Assembly: GCA_025054775.1 (NCBI GenBank)
Contig: JANWZA010000022.1
Location: forward strand, 82,970 to 146,969
DNA: 64,000 bases
From: Microscillaceae bacterium
Lineage (GTDB): Bacteria > Bacteroidota > Bacteroidia > Cytophagales > Microscillaceae
Reading direction: 5' to 3'
Made by a program: the position numbers and the translations under genes. Of this stretch, positions 28,776 through 37,176 are shown in pieces; the first letter of the stretch is position 1; each line of letters opens with the position of its first letter. The notes below the pieces were generated by a model. That model saw only the letters and a list, made by a program, of their open reading frames with translations. It did no database searches and was not told the origin of the DNA.

Positions 28776-30419
28776 ATGCAAGACTCAAAGTTAGCAACAT
28801 ATCTATTGTTAGCTATGCTAGCAGGGATATTGTTTATTCCTTTTTTGGGGTTAGTGCCATTATTTGATTGGGATGAGGTAAACTTTGCGGAGTGTTCGAG
28901 GGAGATGTTAGTGTCGGGAAACTATGCTCGCGTTCAAATAGATTTTCAGCCATTTTGGGAAAAGCCACCGTTATTTTTTTGGTTACAAGCGTTGAGTATG
29001 CAAGTATTCGGTGTGAATGAATTTGCAGCACGCTTTCCAAATGCATTAGTAGGAATAGCTACAGTATTAGTACTACTATACGTAGGTTCAAAGATATACA
29101 ATCCTACTTTTGCGTTACTTTGGATATTAGCCTATGTAGGTTCGTTTTTGCCTCACTTTTACTTTAAGTCAGGGATAATAGATCCTCTTTTTAATTTGTT
29201 TATTTTTTTAAGTATTTACAAATTAGCGTTTTTGTCATATCATCGTTCTAAGGGTAAGCGAAATGTAGAGGCTTTTTTTGGGGGGGTATTTATTGGCTTA
29301 GCTATTTTGACCAAAGGGCCTGTGGGCTTGCTAATAGCAGTATTATGTATTCTTATTTTTTGGATAAACACGCTCAAGGTAAGTACATTTCGGTTTATAG
29401 AGGGCTTTTTGTATGTGTTAGCGGCGGTGTTGGTTTCGTCATTATGGTATGTTCCAGAGATGGTGAATAATGGTTTTTGGTTTATTAGGAAGTTTATAGA
29501 TTATCAATATGGGTTAGCGTTTCGTAGCCAAGATACTGCCCATGAGCAGCCGTTTTGGTATCACTTTGTGGTATTACTGGTAGGCTGTTTTCCTGCGAGT
29601 ATTTATTTTTTGCGTGGGGTAGGGATAAATAGCTATCGGCAAAGTCCGTTACAACAACATTTTCGGTTGTGGATGTTGCTCTTGTTTTGGGTAACGCTAC
29701 TATTGTTTTCAATGGTAAAAGCGAAGATAGTGCATTACTCGTCTCTATGTTATTTTCCGATTACCTACATTGCGTCGGATTATATATATCAAATTTATCG
29801 GAGGAGTCAGAAATTTGCCTCTTGGCTTACGGTGTTTTTTATTATCGTAGGTTTGGTTATTAGTGTGGTTATTGGTTTTTTTCCATTTATTCCTGCTTAC
29901 AAAGCCCAAATTTTACCTTTGATAGATGATAAATTTGCAGCAGCGGGGCTACAAGCTGCTGTAGTATGGACGCAGTGGGAAGCTCTCGCGGTTGTGCCTT
30001 TTTGTTTGGGTGTGTTCATTGCGGTGTTCTTTCACCGAAAGCATATTCTCTTTTCAGCATTTTCTATTTATTTAGGCACTCTTTTAACTACGCAAATTGT
30101 GATCTACGTGTATGTTCCCAAAGTAGAAAGGCATGTGCAAGGGGCAATGATAGATTTTTTGAAATCGGTAGCTAAAGAAGATGCTTATATTGCTACGATA
30201 GACTTTCGGAGTTATGCTCACTATTTTTATGGAGAAGTGGACATGAATTCTGATGCGCGTCGTTCTGATATTCAGTGGCTTACAACGGGAGAGATAGATA
30301 AACCTGCTTACTTTATAGCTCGTATTGATCGTCCTAAACCTGAAATAACACAACACCTCATAAAGCTATATGCCAAAGATGGTTTTGTGTTTTACAAGCG
30401 TGAAAAGCCACAAAAGTAG
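28776..30419 (+). CDS. GT39/ArnT-like membrane glycosyltransferase
   Basis: A 547-residue protein with about a dozen transmembrane segments. The first periplasmic loop has the family signature: FDWDEVNFAECSREMLVSGNY then WEKPPLFFWLQALSMQVFG, the DE acidic motif and EKPPL of the PMT/ArnT (GT-C) superfamily. These enzymes move sugars from polyprenyl phosphate carriers onto lipids or proteins at the periplasmic face. A C-terminal soluble part begins near 470. It is single and divergent from lysC. An intrinsic terminator overlaps its stop codon. Acceptor and sugar are not predictable. Confidence 0.88.
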   Translation: MQDSKLATYLLLAMLAGILFIPFLGLVPLFDWDEVNFAECSREMLVSGNYARVQIDFQPFWEKPPLFFWLQALSMQVFGVNEFAARFPNALVGIATVLVLLYVGSKIYNPTFALLWILAYVGSFLPHFYFKSGIIDPLFNLFIFLSIYKLAFLSYHRSKGKRNVEAFFGGVFIGLAILTKGPVGLLIAVLCILIFWINTLKVSTFRFIEGFLYVLAAVLVSSLWYVPEMVNNGFWFIRKFIDYQYGLAFRSQDTAHEQPFWYHFVVLLVGCFPASIYFLRGVGINSYRQSPLQQHFRLWMLLLFWVTLLLFSMVKAKIVHYSSLCYFPITYIASDYIYQIYRRSQKFASWLTVFFIIVGLVISVVIGFFPFIPAYKAQILPLIDDKFAAAGLQAAVVWTQWEALAVVPFCLGVFIAVFFHRKHILFSAFSIYLGTLLTTQIVIYVYVPKVERHVQGAMIDFLKSVAKEDAYIATIDFRSYAHYFYGEVDMNSDARRSDIQWLTTGEIDKPAYFIARIDRPKPEITQHLIKLYAKDGFVFYKREKPQK

Positions 30420-30438
30420 CGTTTTTTGTGGCTTTTTT
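30403..30438 (+). terminator. intrinsic terminator overlapping the GT39 stop codon
   Basis: AAAAGCCACAAAA (30403-30415) pairs with TTTTTTGTGGCTTTT, followed by more T. The upstream arm encodes the last residues (EKPQK) and the stop codon sits in the loop. It lies between convergent genes and could serve both strands. Confidence 0.8.
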
Positions 30439-30453
30439 GAGATAGGGATTTGG

Positions 30454-31170
30454 CTAGAAATTAGGTTTAAGCATGTATTTCTTGTAAAAGTCATCAATTA
30501 CGCGTACTGCATCGCTAGGCGTATCTACAATATTTACAAGGTCTAAGTCTTCAGGGCTAATGTTTTTGTGTGCTAGGACGGTATCCTTGAGCCACTGAAT
30601 AAGCCCTCCCCAGTAGCTTGAACCGTAGAGTACAATAGGGAAGCGGGCAATTTTGCGGGTTTGAATAAGTGTAAAGGCTTCAAAAAGTTCGTCTAAGGTG
30701 CCTAACCCTCCAGGCATTACAATAAAGCCTTGTGAATAACGTACAAACATGACCTTACGAACAAAAAAGTAATCAAAATTGATAAGTTTGTCAGTATCGA
30801 TGTAAGGATTAGAAAATTGTTCAAAAGGGAGGTCAATATTTAGCCCTACGGATTTGCCATTTTCTCTTCTTGCTCCCTTGTTTCCTGCTTCCATGATCCC
30901 TGGGCCGCCCCCTGTGATTACACCATAGCCGTGTCGTACTAGTTTAGCGGCGATTTCTTCGGCATCTTTATAGTATTGGTTGTCTCTTGGGGTACGTGCT
31001 GAACCAAAAATGGTAACGCAGGGTCCGATTTGTGATAGCTTTTCAAAAGCTTGCACAAATTCAGCCATTACCTTAAATACCATCCATGAGTCAGAGGTCT
31101 TTTCTTCACTCCAAGAGCGAGGCTGAAAGGCTTTTTTTATTTTAATTTCCTCTTCGTTGTTTGACTCCAT
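30454..31170 (-). CDS. LOG family (TIGR00730) Rossmann-fold protein
   Basis: A 238-residue protein with the LOG motifs GGGPGIMEAGNKGA (near 83) and PGGLGTLDELFEAFTLIQTRKI (near 153), typical of cytokinin riboside 5'-monophosphate phosphoribohydrolase-like proteins, which cleave N-glycosidic bonds of nucleotides. An N-terminal extension of about 40 charged residues precedes the Rossmann domain. The same-strand MaoC gene lies 43 nt upstream. The physiological substrate in bacteria of this type is usually unknown. Confidence 0.9.
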   Translation of the reverse strand: MESNNEEEIKIKKAFQPRSWSEEKTSDSWMVFKVMAEFVQAFEKLSQIGPCVTIFGSARTPRDNQYYKDAEEIAAKLVRHGYGVITGGGPGIMEAGNKGARRENGKSVGLNIDLPFEQFSNPYIDTDKLINFDYFFVRKVMFVRYSQGFIVMPGGLGTLDELFEAFTLIQTRKIARFPIVLYGSSYWGGLIQWLKDTVLAHKNISPEDLDLVNIVDTPSDAVRVIDDFYKKYMLKPNF

Positions 31171-31213
31171 AGTTACTTAAATTTTTAAAAAAGTAAAAGA
31201 GTAAAATTTTTTA

Positions 31214-31618
31214 TTAGATTTGGTTTTTGTTCATAATGATAGCTTCGCCTTGTATAACGATATTTCCAGTATTTTTTTCAATAATTTGTGTAGAGATAGT
31301 AGCTCTATGCTTTTCACGGTTGATTTCTTTGACTAAAAAAACAGCTTCGTAATTGGTATCTACGTACATAGGTTTCAAGAATTCCAGGGTTTGTTTAAGG
31401 TAGATAGTGCCTTCGCCAGGAAAGATTGTTCCAAAAACTTTAGAAAAAACACTACCTCCCAAGAAACCGTGAATAATTGGCTTTTTGAAAATAGTTTGAG
31501 CAGCATATTCTGCATCAAGGTGGATAGGGTTGCAATCCCCTGTTACGGAGGCAAATTGCTCTACTTCAGCCTGCGAGAACTGGAATGTATGTCTAAATTC
31601 CTGATTTAGTTGTATCAT
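31214..31618 (-). CDS. MaoC-like (R)-specific enoyl-CoA hydratase
   Basis: A 134-residue single hot-dog fold. The segment FASVTGDCNPIHLDAEYAAQTIFKKPIIHGFLGGSVFSKVFG contains the hydratase 2 motif (Asp, Asn and His of DxNPxH) and the HG turn used by PhaJ-type enzymes, which convert trans-2-enoyl-CoA to (R)-3-hydroxyacyl-CoA. That product is a polyhydroxyalkanoate monomer, and PhaC and phasin genes are in this window, so a PhaJ role is plausible. It is upstream of the LOG gene on the same strand. Other MaoC functions cannot be excluded. Confidence 0.85.
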   Translation of the reverse strand: MIQLNQEFRHTFQFSQAEVEQFASVTGDCNPIHLDAEYAAQTIFKKPIIHGFLGGSVFSKVFGTIFPGEGTIYLKQTLEFLKPMYVDTNYEAVFLVKEINREKHRATISTQIIEKNTGNIVIQGEAIIMNKNQI

Positions 31619-31858
31619 TTGGCTAATGTGGATAAATTAAAGGTTATTAAATTTTTTTAGATTTGTAAGAAATAAATTTTGGTGTAAAGATAAGAAAAAC
31701 TTACACTATCTGCTTGAAACTTGGCTTTATTCTTGAAATTAGATTAAATAGTTGAAGTGTAAGGGCAAATTTGCTCAGAGTTGCTACATTAAAAGCTGAA
31801 AAATGTGTAGGGATTGGAAGAGCAAGTCCGCAGGGTTTGTGCAGGAGCAGCGAAGTAT

Positions 31859-31887
31859 AAGCGAAGCCTCAGAAAGGCTGCTTTTTT
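31859..31887 (+). terminator. terminator-like hairpin, possible 3' end of a small RNA
   Basis: AAGC plus AGCCT (31859-31869) pair with AGGCT plus GCTT, with loop CAGAA, followed by a run of six T. No protein gene on this strand ends here, so the hairpin may terminate a small RNA starting in the GC-richer block upstream. Confidence 0.45.
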
Positions 31888-32087
31888 ACCTTTTGAGCAA
31901 GAGCGAGGAGAGTTTAAGGAACACTCAAAAATATAATTGTTTGGCATAACCTATTGGAATAGATGCAAGAGTCAAAAAACATCTAAAATCTATCTTTTTG
32001 CCTTTGATTTTAAGAGCAGACTTTATAGAAAAGAAGGTTTTTTTCCTAATAAAGTTGCTATATTGTGGGGTTTTATGTACAAAATGG

Positions 32088-32095
32088 TATATTTG
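32088..32095 (+). promoter_or_regulatory. -7 element upstream of the LysM transglycosylase
   Basis: TATATTTG matches TAnnTTTG, 72 nt before the ATG. An ATTG lies 22 nt further upstream as a weak -33 candidate. Confidence 0.4.
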
Positions 32096-32167
32096 TGGTC
32101 AAAATCTAAACGAGTAGTCCATGCATTATTGAATTAAACTACTTCAAACTTTAAGCCATAGAAACTT

Positions 32168-33676
32168 ATGAAAAAAATTGCATTTTTTTTGGCAAAAGTA
32201 TATATCATTGCTTTTTTATTTTTGAGATTTATTGCCCTCTTATCTGCAAAAGCGGCTGCCCTTGATAGTTCGGAGGTTAAAAAAAGTGAGATAAATATTC
32301 TTGAAGATAGAGATTCCATCAGTCAGATAATTCGTGATTATGTGCCTTCCCTTCACGAGGATATTATCCAAGACCGTCTGCAATGTATTCAAAGAGATAT
32401 TAAAATGACATATCACAGCAGCGTAGGACAGTGGATTAGCTTTTATGTTGTTAAAAATAGAAATTATACGCGTACTATCCTAAATAGGAGTTCGTTTTAC
32501 TTTCCTATTTTTGAAGAGGCACTACGCAAGCACAACCTGCCTGATGAGTTGAAATATCTGGCTATTGTAGAGTCAGCCTTACAACCAAAGGCAGTTTCCA
32601 TAGCAGCGGCAGCGGGTTTGTGGCAATTCATTCCGAGTACAGGCAGAGAAATGGGGCTAGAACAGGATTGGTATATAGACGAGAGGCTGGATCTTTACAA
32701 ATCCACTGAGGCAGCTTGCAAATATTTGAAGACACTTTACAGTATGTTTGGGGACTGGCATTTGGCCATAGCTTCTTATAATTGCGGACCAGGCTGGGTA
32801 CAATATGCAATAAATAAAGCAGGGGGCAAATCGGATTTTTGGGAGATTTACAAGTATTTGCCCAGTGAAACTCGCTCTTATGTACCTGCTTTTATTTCAG
32901 TATGTTACGTTATGAACTACCTTAAAGAACATCATATTTATGCTGATGCTCCTGAGCCTTTTATTCCCTCTGATGTGATTTTGGTAAGTAATTTTGTGAA
33001 TTTAGAGGATTTAGCCCAACAGATAGGAACTCCTTTTGCTACTCTTCAACTCTTAAACCCACACTTAAAGAAAAATATAGTACCTCATGGTAAAAAAGAT
33101 TATCCTATTCGTATTCCTGCGGATAAAAAAGTATATTTTGAAAATAATCGCGAAAATTTTTTACTTGCTCTTAATAAGGCGAGTCAAAAGAACTTACGCT
33201 ATCAAGTAATAGCTCAAGATAATCAAGCCAGTAGTACAAAAGGTAAGAATAAGGTTATTCATACAGTAAAGTTAGGGCAGTCGCTTCCTCTTATTGCTAT
33301 GCAATATGGTGTGCAAGTAGCTAACATTAAGGTTTGGAATGGGCTATATCATGATATTATCTATCCTAATCAACGTTTAGAAATTTGGACTGACAAAAAT
33401 ATTACAGAGCCAAACAGTTCTGCTACTACCCTTGCCTCTAATTGTCAAACGGCGGTTACAAATATTATTCCTGTTCAAAATGCAAACTATGCTAGTCAAA
33501 TGACTCCTATCCAAGCTCAAACAAATAGTCATAAGCCTACGTATCATATAATTAGGGCAGGAGATAATTTATGGGATTTAGCCCGCAAATACAATACTTC
33601 GGTAGATAGGATACGAAAACTGAATAAACTTACTCCTAAAAGTATGCTTTTGCCAGGGCAAAAGTTGTTATTGTAG
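32168..33676 (+). CDS. MltD-like lytic transglycosylase with LysM domains
   Basis: A 502-residue exported enzyme. After an N-terminal hydrophobic signal (about 1-30) comes an SLT domain (about 105-260): the catalytic Glu is in LAIVESALQPKAVS, followed by AAGLWQFIPSTGREMGL and IASYNCGPGWV, the MltD/GH23 pattern. The C-terminal half holds at least two LysM modules: VIHTVKLGQSLPLIAMQYG near 360 and TYHIIRAGDNLWDLARKYN near 458, which bind peptidoglycan. A Ser/Thr/Gln-rich linker joins them. It cleaves glycan strands to give 1,6-anhydro ends. The B12 riboswitch operon begins about 55 nt after its stop. Confidence 0.93.
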   Translation: MKKIAFFLAKVYIIAFLFLRFIALLSAKAAALDSSEVKKSEINILEDRDSISQIIRDYVPSLHEDIIQDRLQCIQRDIKMTYHSSVGQWISFYVVKNRNYTRTILNRSSFYFPIFEEALRKHNLPDELKYLAIVESALQPKAVSIAAAAGLWQFIPSTGREMGLEQDWYIDERLDLYKSTEAACKYLKTLYSMFGDWHLAIASYNCGPGWVQYAINKAGGKSDFWEIYKYLPSETRSYVPAFISVCYVMNYLKEHHIYADAPEPFIPSDVILVSNFVNLEDLAQQIGTPFATLQLLNPHLKKNIVPHGKKDYPIRIPADKKVYFENNRENFLLALNKASQKNLRYQVIAQDNQASSTKGKNKVIHTVKLGQSLPLIAMQYGVQVANIKVWNGLYHDIIYPNQRLEIWTDKNITEPNSSATTLASNCQTAVTNIIPVQNANYASQMTPIQAQTNSHKPTYHIIRAGDNLWDLARKYNTSVDRIRKLNKLTPKSMLLPGQKLLL

Positions 33677-33718
33677 AAAAAAGCATATATTTTTTAGGTA
33701 ATATTTCATTTTTTTATA

Positions 33719-33726
33719 TAACTTTG
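33719..33726 (+). promoter_or_regulatory. -7 element of the B12 riboswitch operon
   Basis: TAACTTTG fits TAnnTTTG and places transcription start just before the riboswitch aptamer (P1 begins at 33732). No clear -33 element is visible. Confidence 0.45.
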
Positions 33727-33731
33727 CAGCG

Positions 33732-33924
33732 CTTATAGGTAGTAGCGAGCTATACACCTATCGCTTGGCTACTTGAAAAGGGAATAAGGTGCAAATCCTT
33801 AGCTGTTCCCGCAACTGTGAGTTTCGTAATAAGGCTTGTATCACAAATCCCCCTTATGCCACTGTCTTGACCAAAGATGGGAAGGCGATACAAGTTGAAA
33901 CAAGCCAGGAGACCTGCCTATAAG
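33732..33924 (+). promoter_or_regulatory. cobalamin riboswitch aptamer
   Basis: Outer stem P1 is CTTATAGG (33732-33739) with CCTATAAG (33917-33924), a perfect 8-bp pair. Inside are the conserved cobalamin elements: AAAAGGGAA, AGGTGCAAATCC, GCTGTTCCCGCAACTGTGA near 33777-33820 and the B12 box AAGCCAGGAGACCTGCC near 33902-33918. It precedes a TonB-dependent receptor of BtuB type and a BtuG-like lipoprotein, as expected for B12-repressed uptake genes. Confidence 0.95.
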
Positions 33925-33931
33925 TGTGTGG

Positions 33932-33964
33932 GTTAGTGGTTGCTTCGGGTAAAAGCACACTAAC
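33932..33964 (+). promoter_or_regulatory. riboswitch expression-platform hairpin
   Basis: GTTAGTG (33932-33938) pairs with CACTAAC (33958-33964), and inside it TGCTT pairs with AAGCA, leaving a 2-nt bulge. It lies directly after the aptamer and 28 nt before the btuB start. The loop CGGGTAA could pair with the aptamer. Whether control is by termination (a T-run follows at 33978-33983) or translation is not decided by sequence. Confidence 0.65.
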
Positions 33965-33992
33965 GGGTTGAATTTCCTTTTTTAGTTTATTG

Positions 33993-35894
33993 ATGTATAA
34001 GCAACTTGTTTGCATAGTAGCAAGTGGCGGCTGGTGGCTTGTGGCTTTGCCGTTGTATGCCCAAATGTCGGACACTTTGCCTGCAGTGCGGGTATATGGT
34101 ATTCCTTTGAAGGACTATACTATTGGGGCAAAGGTGGTTCGGGTGGATAGTAGCCAATTAGCTCGCCAAAATCATAACAGCCTATCTGATTTTTTGCAAC
34201 AACATTTTCCATTTGCAATTCGGCAATATGGTAACGGAATGTTGGCTACAATAGCTTTTCGTGGCACTAGTCCCAACCATACAGCGGTGCTTTGGAATGG
34301 TGTAAATATCAATTCTATTACGCTTGGACAAAGTGATTTGGCAACTATCCCATTAGTTAGCCAAGAGAATATAAGTATTCATTATGGCTCAGCGAGTACG
34401 CTCTACGGCTCAGATGCCATTGGAGGAAGTATTTATTTGCATGGTGAGCCGCAATTTAGTTCACAAATTAGTACAATTTTGCAACAAAATGTAGGTAGTT
34501 TTGGGCAAAGCTTTAGCACATGGCAATTTCGTAAAAGTAGTTCCAAATTCTACTTTCAAACGAAAACCTATTATCAGGAGGCATTAAATAATTTTCAGTT
34601 TAGAAATTTCACCAAGCCTAATTCTCCCATAGAACGGCAAAGTAATGCCCAAATTCGGGCCTGGGGAGCAGTTCAAGAAGTTGCTTTTCAACCCGAAAGC
34701 AATCAGTACCTTTCAGCCAAACTATGGTATAATGATTTGCATAGGCATATTCAGCCCTCTATGGCTGTGAATAATGCTACTGAAACACAAGCAGATAAAA
34801 ACTTGCGATTGATGTTGGATTATGTTTTACATAATCGTTTGGGCTTGTGGAATTACAAACTTGTGTACATTTATGACGAACTTTTTTATGACCGAAAAGA
34901 CCTCACTATTAGCCAAAGATGGATAGGGCAATTAGACTATGAAAAACGATTGGGAAGACAAATTTCGCTCAAAAGTGGGGCGAATACGCAGTACATTCAA
35001 GTAAATACACGTAACTATGCCGAGCACCGTACCGAGCAGCGTACTGATTTTTTTATACAAACGGCATATAGACCTATGCAAAAATTAGCCTTTACCTTAC
35101 ACCTGCGGCAAGGACTTATCGGAAAAAAAACTATTCCCTTAGTACCATTACTCGGTTCGGAAATTATACTTTTGAAATATGAAAAACACCAACTTCAACT
35201 TAAAAATACGGTATCTACTAGTTTTAGAGTGCCTACGCTTAATGAGCGTTTTTGGCAACCTGGAGGCAATCCTAACATTTTGCCCGAGAAGGGCTTTTGT
35301 GCGGAAGCGGGTTTGTTGTACTGGTATCAGAGGCAAAAAATGGAGATGCAAATAGAGGCTACGCATTATCAAAATTGGGTAGATAATTGGATAATGTGGC
35401 TTCCTCAGGGTAGTTTTTGGTCGCCTCTCAATATTCAAAAAGTGCATAACCGCGGGGCAGAGCTATCGGCACGCCTGAGGCATACATGGGCAAAAGTTCA
35501 CCTTGTTATGCAAGGGCAATATGCCTTTACAAGGGCAACCTACGTGTATGAAAATGAAGTTACGCGCAATTTTACCAACAATCAACTGCCTTACGTGCCT
35601 GTTCACCAAGCTACTTTTCAACAAAGTCTTGATTTTCAAGGATATAACCTTACCTTACAAAGTACTTGGACGGATGTAAGCTACACCAGTTTAGACAATT
35701 TGCAATATATCCGTGCTTTTAACCTTTGGCACGTACAAGCGAGTAAAGTATTTCCATTGAAACAAAATAAAATTTTTATTTCACTAAGAATAAATAATCT
35801 TTTTAATACTGACTACCAAACTTATTACTTGCGAGCAATGCCTTTACGAAATTTTATGTTAAGTATTCGCTACGAATTTACTAAAAATTTATAG
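33993..35894 (+). CDS. btuB: TonB-dependent cobalamin receptor (BtuB type)
   Basis: A 633-residue outer-membrane transporter. A signal peptide (MYKQLVCIVASGGWWLVALPLYAQ) is followed by a plug domain (about 40-160: LSDFLQQHFPFAIRQYGNGMLATIAFRGTSPNHTAVLWNGVNIN and YGSASTLYGSDAIGGSIYL) and a 22-strand-type barrel ending in an aromatic last strand (LSIRYEF). No carboxypeptidase-like N-terminal extension is present, so it is not SusC-like. The riboswitch upstream identifies the ligand as a cobalamin. I chose ATG 33993 over the preceding TTG. The BtuG-like gene follows 32 nt downstream. Import needs TonB-ExbBD and BtuFCD, which are not in this window. Confidence 0.92.
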   Translation: MYKQLVCIVASGGWWLVALPLYAQMSDTLPAVRVYGIPLKDYTIGAKVVRVDSSQLARQNHNSLSDFLQQHFPFAIRQYGNGMLATIAFRGTSPNHTAVLWNGVNINSITLGQSDLATIPLVSQENISIHYGSASTLYGSDAIGGSIYLHGEPQFSSQISTILQQNVGSFGQSFSTWQFRKSSSKFYFQTKTYYQEALNNFQFRNFTKPNSPIERQSNAQIRAWGAVQEVAFQPESNQYLSAKLWYNDLHRHIQPSMAVNNATETQADKNLRLMLDYVLHNRLGLWNYKLVYIYDELFYDRKDLTISQRWIGQLDYEKRLGRQISLKSGANTQYIQVNTRNYAEHRTEQRTDFFIQTAYRPMQKLAFTLHLRQGLIGKKTIPLVPLLGSEIILLKYEKHQLQLKNTVSTSFRVPTLNERFWQPGGNPNILPEKGFCAEAGLLYWYQRQKMEMQIEATHYQNWVDNWIMWLPQGSFWSPLNIQKVHNRGAELSARLRHTWAKVHLVMQGQYAFTRATYVYENEVTRNFTNNQLPYVPVHQATFQQSLDFQGYNLTLQSTWTDVSYTSLDNLQYIRAFNLWHVQASKVFPLKQNKIFISLRINNLFNTDYQTYYLRAMPLRNFMLSIRYEFTKNL

Positions 35895-35926
35895 TTTTTA
35901 TTGTTTCACTTAATTTTTTTTGTAGT

Positions 35927-36982
35927 ATGTTCAAATTTCAGTACTTACGTTTTGTTTTAGTTGCCTTTTTAGCGGTGAGCTTTTTGGCTTGTAAGCGAAA
36001 TAAAGATGCTCAACCCAAAGGCAAATATGAAAATGGTTTGCTCATTATTAACGAGGGCAATTTTTCGGCTTCTAACGGAGAAGTTAGTTTTTTGAAAAAG
36101 GCAGATAATAGCCTTACAAACAACATTTTTGAGATAGAGAACGGTAGACCTTTGGCTTGCATTATTCAAGATGCGGAGGTTTACAATAACCGCATTTATT
36201 TGGTAGGTAATCGTGCCGATAAAGTTGAAATTGTAGAAGCGGGAAGTTTCAAATCAGTAGGAAGTATTACTACTAATTTGGTTAATCCAATTAGTTTTGC
36301 TGCTGTGGGCAATAAAGGCTATATTATGAATTGGGGTCCTTTTGACAATAATTTCAATAATCCCAATCCTTTTGTGTTGGTATTTGATTTGACTAATTTC
36401 AACGTTCTCAAAACTATTCCTTTGAGTGCGCGCCCACAAGGTTGTATAGCTTACAATAATAAGGTGTATATTGCTTTAGCTGCTAGCAACAAAATTGCTA
36501 TCTTGAACCCAAGCACGGATACGATTGAAGGAGATATTATTGTAGCTAACTCACCTAATCAATTAGTGATAGACAAAAATAACAAAATTTGGGCAATTTG
36601 TAGTAGTGGGGCTTTGGTACGGTTCAATCCTGCGAATAATGGTGTAGAAGCAACTATTACAGGTGTGCAAACTTCGGGTTTTAGTGAAAAATTTGCTATC
36701 AATCCTGCTAAAGATGAGTTGTATTGGCTTGCTGCCGAGCCATTTCCTTCACGCTTGGTACGTGCTTACAAGATGAGCATTACGGCTACTTCTGCTCCAA
36801 GTTCGCCCATTGTTACACGAAATAATTTGTATGGCATAGGTGTAAGTGCCGATAACAAATTGCTTTTGGGTGATAGCAAAGCCTTCCAAGGGGCAGGGGC
36901 TTTACTTCGCTTTGATTTGAACGGCAATTTGATTGATGAATTTACCACAGGCATTGCTCCTAGTCAATTCTTGAACCGATAG
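35927..36982 (+). CDS. btuG: BtuG-like surface cobalamin-binding lipoprotein (DUF5074 propeller)
   Basis: A 351-residue lipoprotein with lipobox VSFLAC (Cys at about 22). The rest is a repeated beta-propeller: LLIINEGNFSASNGEVSFLKKADNSL, VYNNRIYLVGNRADKVEIVEA, KGYIMNWGPF, NKVYIALAASNKIAILNPSTD and KNNKIWAICSSG, a DUF5074/YncE-like pattern. In Bacteroides, BtuG proteins of this family sit on the surface, bind B12 with very high affinity and pass it to BtuB. Position directly behind btuB under the riboswitch supports the same role. The name rests on family and context. Confidence 0.82.
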   Translation: MFKFQYLRFVLVAFLAVSFLACKRNKDAQPKGKYENGLLIINEGNFSASNGEVSFLKKADNSLTNNIFEIENGRPLACIIQDAEVYNNRIYLVGNRADKVEIVEAGSFKSVGSITTNLVNPISFAAVGNKGYIMNWGPFDNNFNNPNPFVLVFDLTNFNVLKTIPLSARPQGCIAYNNKVYIALAASNKIAILNPSTDTIEGDIIVANSPNQLVIDKNNKIWAICSSGALVRFNPANNGVEATITGVQTSGFSEKFAINPAKDELYWLAAEPFPSRLVRAYKMSITATSAPSSPIVTRNNLYGIGVSADNKLLLGDSKAFQGAGALLRFDLNGNLIDEFTTGIAPSQFLNR

Positions 36983-37176
36983 CTTACTAACTTACTCAAA
37001 AAAACATCAGCACAAGGGCTTACACGCTTTTGTGCCTATACTAAAATTCTTGTAATTTTTCACTTTTCCAAAATTAGGAATAACTGACTTGCAAAACTTT
37101 GTGATCCATAAAAACTTAAATCTCCCTCAGTAGAGCGTAGCTGTCAAGTCAGAAAAAACCTTATAGTAAAAATTTT

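Larger units (their letters stand above)
31619..32167. other. divergent intergenic region with a GC-richer structured block
   Basis: 549 nt between the MaoC gene (-) and the lytic transglycosylase gene (+). The outer parts are AT-rich without features. The middle (about 31795-31925) is clearly richer in G and C, contains several short self-complementary stretches and ends in a terminator-like hairpin on the + strand. A promoter-like element for the transglycosylase is at 32088. I find no convincing protein gene. Confidence 0.5.

Noticed and set aside
31937..32137. Open frame of 66 codons upstream of the lytic transglycosylase
   Set aside because: Composition is that of AT-rich noncoding DNA, there is no recognisable domain, and it overlaps the likely promoter at 32088.
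33777..33800. GGTGCAAATCC as a tRNA T-loop
   Set aside because: The surrounding sequence is a complete cobalamin aptamer; no tRNA cloverleaf can be drawn. I found no tRNA in any other gap either.
33854..34075. Minus-strand open frame across the riboswitch
   Set aside because: It lies over the aptamer, the expression platform and the start of btuB, all of which explain the sequence better.
37010..37033. Hairpin CACAAGGGC/GCTTTTGTG after btuG as a terminator
   Set aside because: The stem needs two G-T pairs and is not followed by T on the + strand; too weak to list as a terminator.
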